A DNA stretch of 64,000 nucleotides from Parapristionchus giblindavisi (lineage: Eukaryota > Nematoda > Chromadorea > Rhabditida > Diplogasteridae). The DNA lies in NCBI GenBank assembly GCA_943737045.1, contig CALSFV010000404.1:141185-205184 (forward strand), written 5' to 3'. Every line of letters begins with the position of its first letter. Positions within the stretch are counted from its first letter, which is position 1. Made by a program: the position numbers and the translations under genes. Shown here piece by piece: positions 12,801 through 24,800 of the stretch. The notes under the pieces were generated by a model. The model made no database searches. It had not been told where the DNA came from and worked only from the letters and a program-made list of their open reading frames with translations.

Positions 12801-15800
12801 CATTTCATCTTTCTCTCTTCTCTCATGTTATCATCTCGATGCGTTTCTCTGCGTCTCTGACTCCTCTCTGTTCATCTGGCACTCTTGTCTAGCTGCCAGC
12901 CGATTGGTTGATTCGGCTGGCAGAAGGATGCTGATTGGCGGAGAGAGAAAAGGAGGCGGAGTCGAGAAGGGAGGAGAGTGAAAGGGAGTCGTGCCACAAG
13001 GAGTGTTTGTGAGTGCCTCGTCTTCCCATCCTCCTTTCACTCTCTCCTTCTCTCTCTCCCTTTGTCTACTTTCTCTTTTTCCTATTTTTCTCTTCTCATA
13101 GAACTTATCTGTAGGTTCGCAAAAATGCCATCGGTATCGTTGGTCTCTTACTGGAGCAAACGCTCATTCCTCAAGGTAGTTGCTGTTTGTCCATCTTTCT
13201 TCCTTCAATTTCGTCATCACTTCAGAGTGTCTTCTATCATCGATTATTCCTACTCTTTTCTCACTATGCTCAGTTGATTTATCGCACGATGCTCATACTT
13301 ATATTGCTGATGAGCAACGAGTGGAATCAGCTTCAGTGAGTTTTTATATTTCATCAACCATGGCTCCTTCTCCCTTTCATCTCTCCCCGTGCACCTTTCT
13401 ACAACAGTCGTCATAGTCGTCATCAGCAGTCTCCAAGTATCCCATTACCTCGTTCCATTCCCTTTCATGTTCCATTCACCAATACTTTCGGTTTTCCTTA
13501 CATGTCAATTGACAACCCTAGAGAGAGCGAAAGAGAAAGTAGAAGAGAGCAAACTCCGCCTCCTTTACACTTGCCATTGCTTTCTCTGCCCATTCTCTTC
13601 CCTTCTCTCGTTCTGCGTGTATGCATTGCATTTATTTAGTGAAGAAAGAGATGCGAGATCGTGGGCGGAGTTTTTGAGAGTGGCAGAGGAGAGAAGATAG
13701 AGGGAAAAAGTAAGAGCACGAGAGTCTGCAAATGAGAGAATATGTCAACTTCAGAGAGTGGTTAGATTGTTAGAGCGATTGTTCGCTTGTCTCTTTCTAT
13801 TAGACTTTCCCTCTTCTCCCTCCCTTTCTGCCGAATGCGTCAGAGCAGCGAAGGTGAAAGACATGGGTAGTGAGACGAAGATAAGATGTGAACTTCCGTA
13901 TCACTATTCTGTCCTTCGCCCTTGCTTCTGTCCCGGCTCCTTCCTACTCTTCAGGTATTTCCCCAATTCCAATTTTTCATGTAGATTCTATCTATCAATT
14001 ACGTAGTCCCGTCTAGATGCGAAGTTTGTTACTGGCACGTCAAAGTGGTGGGTGATTTGTCGACTTGATGCTCATATCACAGCCAGCTTTGATGTGCTGT
14101 AATGAGCGCAGTCGCATGCCCCTTTCCACTCCTCACTTCAACACCTTCAACCCTCGCCACTTAACACCATTCACAATCATTCCTTTCATACATGGGCGCC
14201 GACATGGGGGTGCCCCGTGTAAAATTAGGGCTTTTCGAAAATTTGTGGAATGCCCCATGTAAAAAATGACGTTTAGGTGATTTTTTTGATAAAAAAGTGA
14301 AGGCCCCCTGTAAAATTAACCATTTTTCGTTCGAATGCCCCCTGTAGAATCGAGCTCCAGGTACCCCGCCCATGTATGATTCCTTTAGCACATTCTTCAG
14401 TTTTGCGTTTGTTTCAGGTGCTTTGCCGAACGATTGCTACGGGTCTTGTGAAGGATCGAGCATGGATCCTATCGGATTTTGTTCCAAAATATTCATATCT
14501 TCTGGCGGATTCCATCTTCCACATAAGAAAAGTACAAGAGACACATGATAATGAATATACAATGAACGAATAGAAAAGCATGTATAGTGCAGAATGAGAA
14601 GATTGAATATACATGATGTGATGAGGGAATTAATCTTCATTCAGGCAGCAGTTTCGATTCTCGGTGATCTCTGCAAGATGTATGGGGAGAAGTTCGCCGT
14701 TGAGGTGTGTTTTGTAGAACAAGTGGGGCGAACGACCATAACGAAATAATGGAAAACAAAGTGCATTGAATGGATTCAATCCAGAGCGTTTACTTTATCT
14801 TTCTTCTCGGTCGTTTTCTTCTATAGAGTGCCGCTTTATGCTGTAATACTCGTTCGTCGCTGAGAAGAGAAGAAAGAAAGGAGAATAGAATGAGGAAAAA
14901 GAAATGGAAGGCATCTCATACTGTTTTTATCGGAGCTAAGAGAATTGTGAAATCATAATAGAGTGCAGGAATAGATATCGGTGTTATACAATAGATAATT
15001 ATGCAAAATAGTCTAAATCATTGTATTGGATAATCTCGACACACCACTGCCCTGACCTATGCTTTTCTTCTGGTATTGTTTTCGGAGTCTGTGACCCACT
15101 CTATAAGGCTCATTTTTATGCGAAAAACAACGATTTTCTAAATCGACCCATCATATTTCGAAAATCGACCCACTATATAAAAAAATCATGTAAGAGCGCC
15201 GAAAATGTATTATCTAAATGGAGAAATATTTCCTTTAGTTTACTAAACATTTTTGTAGACTAAAAGTTTTGGCAGTTAGAACACGTTTTGTAGAAAGAAG
15301 TGTCATTGTTAGTTCCTTATATCATTTTTCTTCATTCCTTATATCATTTTTCTCGATACTCTCGTATCTTTTCATTCTAATGGATGGAGAGAAGGAAAGA
15401 CTTCTAAATCTTCTCTCTTGGGTGTACAATTATGAGTATGAGAAGGGAGAGGGTGTAGAGTTGTGAGCAAGCTATGCAGTGGATGAGAGAAGGCGACAGA
15501 TACCACGGATTGAGAAACTCATATTGTCTTGCAGTTATTTTATATGCCCAAATTTGAGGCATCTTTGAACTACATGAGTAAAAGATGGAACACACCATTA
15601 AATACTGTATTAAGTACCGTCAAAACGAAAAAAAAGTGAAACATTTGTGACAAATTGCCACAAGATTTTGAAAATTTTGCATCACGATATTTAAAAGCGG
15701 TTGCTAGTTTTATATTAGATGATAGGTTATTTGAGCATTACTGGGCATGCCTGCATAGGTCGAATAGCTAGGTTTTCGGATTTAAAAATGCGGTCACGTT

Positions 15801-18800
15801 TTTCGATTTTTGGCAAATTTGGCTTAAAATGCGGTCAGGTTTTTCGATTTTAATGAAAATTTTGGCTCAAATGCGGTCAGTTTTTTTCGTTTTTTTTGTG
15901 AAAATATTGCTCAAAATGCGACCTATGCATGCCTGATTGACCTGCGAAGAAACAAATTTAAATAATTCACTGTGAATGCTGTTTAGTGAAACTGGCATAC
16001 GGTAGGATTTTCTACAGTATACTAGTTTTGCAGTCTGATCTATGCCATGATCCAGACAATGCAAATTCGCTGTTGGGAGCCATGTAATGAAAGACACATC
16101 CATGACTAGACGAAAAAAGTGCGATGGCAGCAGTTTTACAGTAAGATTCTACAGTATGCTACAGTATACTAATTTTGCTCCGCATCGGTCGCGATTAATT
16201 TTTTCAGTTTTGTCGTACATAGCTGCATTGGGCAAACGCATCCACACTAAGAAACCTAAGAAAATACATCATCGAGTACGAGAAAAACGCTAAAAATCGA
16301 CATTTGTGAACTTTTGTCACAAATGTTTCACTTTATTTCGTTTTGACGGTATTTAAATATATTTCAGTTTGCGATTCCTCATATTATCTTAGTGAGTAAA
16401 GATGATATGTGGGGAGTACGTAAGGCAGTGTGTGAAGTATTTGTTGATATTGCCATCTTTTGTCCTCATCCGGTATCGATCTACTTTATTATCATGTAAT
16501 GAATACTTATTGTTAAGCTTCGTCGTAGTACATTAGCACCAATCTTTGTTTCTCTACTCCGTGATACATCTAGATGGGTATCATATATTGCATTCCAAGA
16601 ACTAGGACCATTCATATCTACATTCGCTGATTCATCTATTACTGGATTGATGCTCAAAGATGGACAAGTGTGTAGACATGAACCAGAAAGTATTGAGAAA
16701 GAAAAGAAAGAAGATGAAGTTGTATCAGTATGTAAAGAGATTCCATCTGGTTGTTATATACCTCCTCTACCTGATAATATTAATGGAAGAGTGAAAGATG
16801 AATTGGATGAAGCCGAGTTAGTTATATCATCTTATCCATCTATACCACTAATAGATTACTGTATTTGTTGTAGTGCATTGGAACAATTATTAGGAGATAT
16901 GAATGATGAGAAAGAGAAGAGTGGAGTACAACGATGTAGAAGTGAAGAACAGTTAATCGGTATCTATCTATCTATCGAGATATATAATGTATTGATCGAT
17001 TTGATAGGTGGACATGGAGTAAGTAGTAAATGTCATTCTCTGGATGATTTATCAAAGATTGGATTGGATAATGATATCAAAATGATGGATAAAGATGATG
17101 AAGACGAAATGGACATTGTAACTGAAAGAGAAGCTGTATAGTATCTGTAAGTCTAATGATTATAATGATGATATTTGTAGTCATGTGGATCTCCTCCTCC
17201 ATCATCATCTACTCACAGTTCATCTGATGATTCATTCTATTCAAATGTATACTGGTCTAGTTATACCATTGATGATGAAGTCAGTTATACTTTATTTTGT
17301 TTCCATAGATAAATGTATCATATTGATTGTTTCAGATGGAATTAACACCATTTGGTAGTAGTTCAGTTGATTCACCTAAAAGGAAGAAAAGAGAAGAATA
17401 TATGGATAAGAGAATGGATGTATTGATTGATAATAGACAATTGAATGAGAAAGATGAGATTGATGATGGGAAGATGGAGATTGATAATGATAATGACAAG
17501 AGTAACAATCATGATGAAGTATATTCTAATGACATTTCATTTATAATATTATTATATATATGTTATAATTAATGAGTTGTGAAGGTATATTTATAGATAG
17601 TTCCATTCGAATTAGTTGAACATTTTGTGAAGATGGTAACAGGTCCTTCCAATGATGCAGGTTGGTTCAAAGAGAAATGGGTCAAGGGTGAGTTATGATA
17701 TACTATCAGGGATGTGCATTTTACCATTTTACTACTTCTTTACAAATTCTTACGAAAAGTAAAAATTTATAGGTGTACTGTACTAGATACATAAGGCTAT
17801 GTCATAAGCCGACAACATGCGCACTGATAATAGAAAGAGTCTGATTAAGGATACTTTGAATACTCTTCTCATCTTGACTAACAATATTCCACTCTTTGGA
17901 ATTAGTTAATAGATTGTATTCATTCGATTGTACACACAGACATGATCATAAACCCCCACCAATGCACTTATTGATTGATTGATATAATGATCAGATATGA
18001 ATCGTCAATGTGCTCATAACTTCCCAGCAGTAGCATTCACTCTAGGAAAGGAATCATGGAATGATCTACGAGATACATATACTACATTATCTAAAGATCA
18101 TCAGGTATATCATATATCTATCTTATTTATTCTTCATCGTTCTTCTTTCTTCCTTTTTTCTTCTGAAATAGTTCGAATCATGTTATAATCTAGTTGTCAT
18201 GGGTAGCGGTTGTTCTCATCCTTTAAAGGTTTTTTATTACATTTCTAGACGATTAATCGATATTAACAATATTGATATGAATATTGATTGATTGATTTAG
18301 TGGCGAGTTCGTGTATCTCTAGCTAATTCAATGCATGAAATGGCAGTTATTGTTGGATCAGAAACAACAGAAAAGGATTTACTTCCTGTATTTGATGCAT
18401 TAAGAGAAGATGTAGATGAAGTACGAGGAGGTCTACTCAAACATCTATCTGATTTCTATAAGGTATACTGTATAATATTGTATTGATTGGATTATATGAG
18501 TATAGGGTCTACCTATTCCATCTCGACAAGCAATGTTAACTAAATTACCTCATTTCCTACGTGTGGATAGAGAAGGAGAAACTAATTGGAGATTCAGATT
18601 GGAATTTGCGCGGTATATATATTGTATGGAATAAGGTGATGAATGATTACGGTATCCATTTAGTCAATGTAGTCGATTATGTGATCTATATGATGTTGAT
18701 TCAATCAATGGAACAATTGCTGGTATTGCCTTGACACTTGCTACTGGTATGTATTGATTGATTTAATTTATTGATTGATCTTGTGAATGTAGCACATTAT

Positions 18801-21800
18801 AGTATTTGTTATGTCCTTAGGCACAACTCGTGTAGTAGAAGAGACTTTATTAGAGAGAACGGGAACAGGGTAGAACTATCATAAGAAACTGGGAATAGAA
18901 TGAATAGGCTAGTCAATAGGATGACAACAACATAGATGGGAATCGACTAGCGGTGATCTACCTCGCACGTCAGACTACAATGTACGTGCGGGAATACAAA
19001 TAGATATAAGAGTGGTACGCTAGGTCAGACTTTGGAGCGTACACAATACCTCCGCCGTAAGATATGAACTAGTGCATATTAGGGTGGCGAGAACCAGTCA
19101 CTAGTCACTAATTATTCTCTCTCTCCAACTAGTGCGTTATCTTTTCCACTCTCTCTGCTACTCTTCTGTCCCCTGTGGCAGCCGTGCGTTGGGGTCACGG
19201 TTGAGTAGCAAAATTACTCTTTTTCTACTCTTTTTGTTTTTTCTCGGCTCTAAGTAATCAAAATGTGCAAATCTATATATTTTTTGGAATCTACAAGTCA
19301 AGGGCTATCCAATAAGCCTAAAATTGGATGTCAAAGAAGATTAAAGACGCCGCTTGGTTGTTTATAACGATTGTGGGCGGAGTCTATCACTATGCAAGAG
19401 GGTAAATGTCGACAAGGAAGAGTTTTAATTGTGGTTGGAATGACTTTAATAACATGATAATCATAAATGATATTATAATAGTCTTCATATCAATCTTATC
19501 GGAAGTGCTGGAATGCATAACATGAGAATTCGACGAAATTTAAAAGTTATCTTTGACAGTCAATTTTAGGCTTGTTGAATTGCCCTTTGCTTGTAGATTC
19601 CAAAAATATTCAGATTTGCAAATTTCGATTACTTATAGCCGAGAAAACCCAAAAGGAGTAGAAAAAGAGTAGCTAAAATTACGCACTAATGTTTTGATGA
19701 CCTCATCACTACTAACCGTCGCGCGAGAGGTCGTAAATGTGCCTCTCTCGGTTGAGTAGAGAGAGACTGTCACTAGGACTAGTGACTAGTGACTGATTCT
19801 CGCCACCCTAGTGCATATCTGACAAACAATAAATATGTACAGAATCATATAGTACAGAATCAATAATATGATGGAATGATATGATCAACGATCAATAATA
19901 GGCAAGCATGAATGCATGAATCAAACGATAGGAATGTGCGAATCAATAGGATTGACCACTAGTAGAGGTAATGTTCATACGAGATGGGGTTGTCTAACAC
20001 GGGTAGGCCTTGTAGAACCTGGTCTAACCAAGGTAGGCTTAGGGATAGTCTTCTTGTTGTTCTCCACATTGTTCGTGGGTAAGACGACAGCATCGGCATC
20101 AGCATCATTAACAACGGTATCAGCGACAGACGGCGTGACGTTGCAGTTGGCGGACTCGACCTGGACGTTGCACTTGGCGGGCTCGACCTGGACGTTGCAC
20201 TTGACGACGTTGTCGGCGGGAACATTGAAACTCTCCAACAAGACACTCAGAGGATCACAATCCTCAGTCCATCTCCTCCTCAATTTATTCCTATGAGCAG
20301 TCACTAGGCTACCATCCAATCTCTGGATCTCATACATCACATTTCCTTTCCTTCTGAGCACTACGGCTTCAGTCCACTTCTCGTGATTCGGTACATCTCG
20401 ATCACGATAATACACGCAATCTCCTTCAGCGAACTCTCGTGTATCCTTCTTATTCACTACTCTATCCTCTCCCTCCCTGGGCGACATGAGAGTGAGGCGA
20501 CATCTCATTTTCCTTCCGAGGAAAATCTCCGCTGGAGTACACAACTTCAGTTGATTGTTTGGAGTGCATCTGTACATCATTAGGAACTTCTGCACGTTCT
20601 CATCCTCCCGTCCTTCTCCTTTCATCTTCAACAGTGACCGCTTGAACGTATCGACGAAGCGCTCAGTCTGTCCATTACTCTGTGGATGATACGGTGGCGA
20701 AAACATGTGATTGATTCCATACTCCATACAGAATGCTCTCATCTTCTCAGATTTGAACTGAGTACCATTATCCGATACAATGGTTTCAGGACTACCGTAT
20801 CTTGATACGAAGTCTCTCAATGCTTTGACGGTTGCATCAGCCGTAATCCTCTCCATAGTGATGATCTCTGGCCATCTACTATGAACATCAACGATGATCA
20901 AGTAGTAACGACCATTCATTGGACCCACGAAATCCATATGAACTCGCTCCATTGGTCGACTCGACTCTGGCCACTTGATTGGTTCAGCTTTCGAAGGATT
21001 CTTGGCAGCACTTTCACAACCTTCATAACATCTTGCTTGGCTCTCGATATTCTGATCGAAAGTTTCATAGTTAACTCCAACGAGAAACAATCTCGGTTGA
21101 GTTTCATCCTTGGGTACTTGCATCTTCTTGAGTACATGCACCTTCTTTGGATCTGGGTGACGTTCAGATTCATTCACGATGAATCTAAGGAAGTGGACTT
21201 CTTTCTGTCCGAACGCACACTTCTCTAGTCGGATTCTGAATCCAGAATCACGAATCCTCTCGAGAACTCTCATCAGATTCTCGTTGTGCTCTTCCTTCGT
21301 CCTTCCACTTACAATGACATCATCCAAGTATGCCACTGTCCTGCTCATTCCTGTCAACATCTGGTCCATTATAGACTGGAATATACCTGGAGCAGGCTTA
21401 ACACCGAACGGTAATCTACGGTACTGATATAGTCCGCGATGCATATTGATTACGAGGAGCTTCTTAGCTTCTTCGTCTACTTCAACTTGGAGATACGCAT
21501 CCGAGAAATCGATCTTGGAGAAGACTGTTCCACCATTCAGTGAAGCGAATATGTCTTCCGGCAGCTTGAGCGGATCAGTGCAATCTTCCAGGCAGTCATT
21601 CAATCCTGTCTTGAAGTCGGCACACAATCTCTTTGCACCATTCTTCTTTGCTACTAGCAAGAACGGAGCCGCCCACTCCGAGTGTTCTACCTTAGAGATC
21701 ACTCCCATATCACACAATCGATCGATTTCTTCATCACACACCTGCTGGCTGGCATACGGCACTGGCCGCTTGTTACGGAACACTGGCTTCACGCCAGGCT

Positions 21801-24800
21801 TCAGGTACAACTTAGCTGCAGACTTGTTGTACTTGCCCAGTCCAGGCTCACAAACTTCTGGGAAGACATCCTTTACCCAGGTTGTGTAGTCTCCTGACTT
21901 CATGTGTGCAATCACCGTTTCTTCATTCTCATCTGAGAATGCTCGCTTCAAGTCTAGCTTGAAGAATACATCATTGCCGACTAGTCGAATCGGTCTTGGG
22001 GTGACGTGGACCCATGCGTCACACTCCTTGCCACAGTATTGCATTCTACTGCGGAACTTGCCGAGGATCTTCATACCTTGACCATTTGGACATGATACGG
22101 TACATGGAGCGGGAATCAACTTAGGATTCTTCATCTCCTTCCAGTCAACCTCCGAGATGAGCGTCAGATCAGATCCTGTGTCAAGTTGACACTCCATCTG
22201 TGTTCCATCCATGGATACATTCACGTACACACGATTGCCTTCAATCTGATTGCAATCCTTCACTTGTACTGAATTGTTCTTCCAATGGTTCTTCTTCGGT
22301 CTCATTTCTGGATGCTTCAACCAGCATCTCTCATCGGTGTGACCCTTCTTGCCACAATGTGTACATTCCACATTGGCATTTGATCTCTCGGTCTTTGGCT
22401 TCTTACGATTCTTTCCCTTATCATCTTCAGGTACTTTCACCATATTGGCTGTTTTCGTCTGCACCACTGAGACATCATGCTCTAGTGCTCTCAACGACGA
22501 ATATCTCTCTAGAAGCTCCTTGAATGTGATGTCTGCCTTCTGGCTTACAGCGTTGAATAGTTGAGTACGCATCATCTTCTGTTGAGGCAAATCCAATCCA
22601 GCAAGGAACACCGTGATCTTCATTTGATCCTCCTTAATATCCTTCAGGTTGCCTTTTTGATACAAACGATTCACTTCAGAAGCGAATTCCATCACATCCG
22701 TACTACCATGCATAGCCATGCTCAGTTTGAAGAATCGAACACGCAGTTCGAAATCTGTTTCTTTCTTGCCAAACAGAGCCTTGAGTGCCTTTATCGTATC
22801 ATCGAACGATATTTTCATCACATCTTCTGGTGCCTTGTGATCTCGATACAACGCATTACACTTCACACTCAAATGACGCAAAAGTATTCTGACTTTGTTA
22901 CAGTCGTCCAAATGCTTTACATCATACTCGAAGAAGTCTCGATAACGATCATACCAGTTATCGAATGTGCATTCCTCAGCATCATAATCGAAATCCACAA
23001 TGCGAGCTTCCATCGCATCAATAGATGGTCCTTGAGTAACTTGACTTTGAATCTCTCCGTTAACAACTACTGTCTCTCTACTCGCTAACATCTCGAGTAT
23101 TTCATTGTTCTTCTTATTCTGCTCCTCCTGCTTGCTCATGAAATCCTGCTGCATCTTCACAAACATCTCCATTACAGTTGCCAACGTGACTTCCGACTTC
23201 ACTTCTTCTCCAGGCATCCTTACTACGAATTACTTGAGTACACTTAGCTCAAAGAAAAATTCGCGATAGCCTTCGGCGTACCTCTTGCAAAGTACCACAC
23301 AGAATCCACAAAGAAGACGTACAATCACAAAGTTTGTACACTGCCACGCTCACAAAGTACGTGAAGCAGTTTCCACAGAGAAGACGTACAATCACAAAGT
23401 TTGTACACTGCCACGCTCACAAAGTACGTGAAGCAGTTCCACACAGCGATTTGATAATACCCTCACAAAGCAGGTATTACCACCGAAGAGAAGAACTTGA
23501 TAAGGTCCTCACAAAGTGGACCTTATCACCGCAGAAAAGAAGTGACGAAATGAAGAAGAAAAGAAAAGAAACGAGAAAGAAATAAGACTTACGTTAGCTC
23601 GTCAAAGATCCTGGTCGCCAAATGTTATGTCCTTAGGCACAACTCGTGTAGTAGAAGAGACTTTATTAGAGAGAACGGGAACAGGGTAGAACTATCATAA
23701 GAAACTGGGAATAGAATGAATAGGCTAGTCAATAGGATGACAACAACATAGATGGGAATCGACTAGCGGTGATCTACCTCGCACGTCAGACTACAATGTA
23801 CGTGCGGGAATACAAATAGATATAAGAGTGGAGCGTACACAATAGTATTCGTGTACTTGTCCTATATTGGGAGACACAATGATATTAGGTTGAGTCATAA
23901 GTCTTGTCGCCTTTTTGGAGGGGTATGTTTGTGCTATCACTCCTCAGTCGAACATTATCAACTGCTCTCGTTTTTTTTCCCAGTGGGTAGCTGGCTAGGA
24001 AACTAGTGGGAGATTTCCTAGCGCCCCACTAGGAAGTCTTCTGGTCCTAGGATCCCAATAGGAGATGATCCTGTGAAACTAGTGGGGGAGGGGCGTGGTC
24101 TGGCCATTTTATGATGTATATGCGAGAATTATCGTGAAATGACTTTTTTATTCAAGAGTGCATGATATCAATATTCCAAATAACGAAGGAGAAACCGTAT
24201 CGACAAAACGGGTATACCCCGTCCGTTCTGGCAGTAAACTAGTCACTACTACTTCTCTTTGAGCGTAGTAGTGAATTGTGCCTACATCGAGTCTAGTAGC
24301 TGAAATGCCTCTTCCTTTCGTTCCCAATTTTGAGCACATGCGATACGGCATGTTGTTCTTCTTTCTATCCGAGCTCAAACCACCCGGTGTCCATACCCGT
24401 ATGACGGTAGTATACAACACTAAGGCCCCTAGTACACGCACGGTGCAACGTTGGTTTAAACCCTTCGAAGAAGGGAGTACGACGTCGAAGACTAGGACAG
24501 GTCCGGACGGCACCCCGAGCTCGACTTGGACATGCTGGAGCAGCACGTCCACGCGGACCTCTATGCTACCACCTTTGATACGTCGACGAGTCTTGGGGTA
24601 AGCCAACCCACCATCATTGGTTGCCTACAGGATCTTGGCAAGGTCCAGAATTTGGGCCGATGGTTACCCCACCGACTGTCGGACAAGCAGAAGGACAACC
24701 GTGCGGACCAGTGTCTGAATCTATTCTCGTACGCTCGTACAACGGCTGGGTCGACGGGATCATCACTGGAGATGAAATGTGGATCCTTTACGACAACGTA

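Larger units (their letters stand above)
18807..23844 (-). mobile_element. Ty3/gypsy LTR retrotransposon in PPP4R1 intron
   Basis: Two LTRs (18807-19048 and 23623-23844) bound a minus-strand gag-pol frame (19975-23217). The 5-bp target duplication GTATT is at 18802-18806 and 23845-23849. LTR ends are imperfect inverted repeats (TGTTATGT at the left edge, ACACAATA at the right). A primer-binding site lies 2 bp inside the upstream LTR, and a purine-rich GGCGGAGG (plus-strand CCTCCGCC, 19050-19057) lies next to the downstream LTR as a polypurine tract. A hAT-like foldback (19080-19810) interrupts the 3' non-coding part; without it the element is about 4.3 kb. It lies antisense to PPP4R1. There is no envelope gene. 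Confidence 0.95.

Noticed and set aside
12563..13700. Several Ser/Phe/Leu-rich plus-strand frames before and after the PPP4R1 exon at 13113
   Set aside because: Pyrimidine-rich intron composition; only the short VRKNAIGIV exon has family support.
20881..23088. Plus-strand open frames of 80-175 codons across the retrotransposon
   Set aside because: They are antisense shadows of the intact gag-pol frame.
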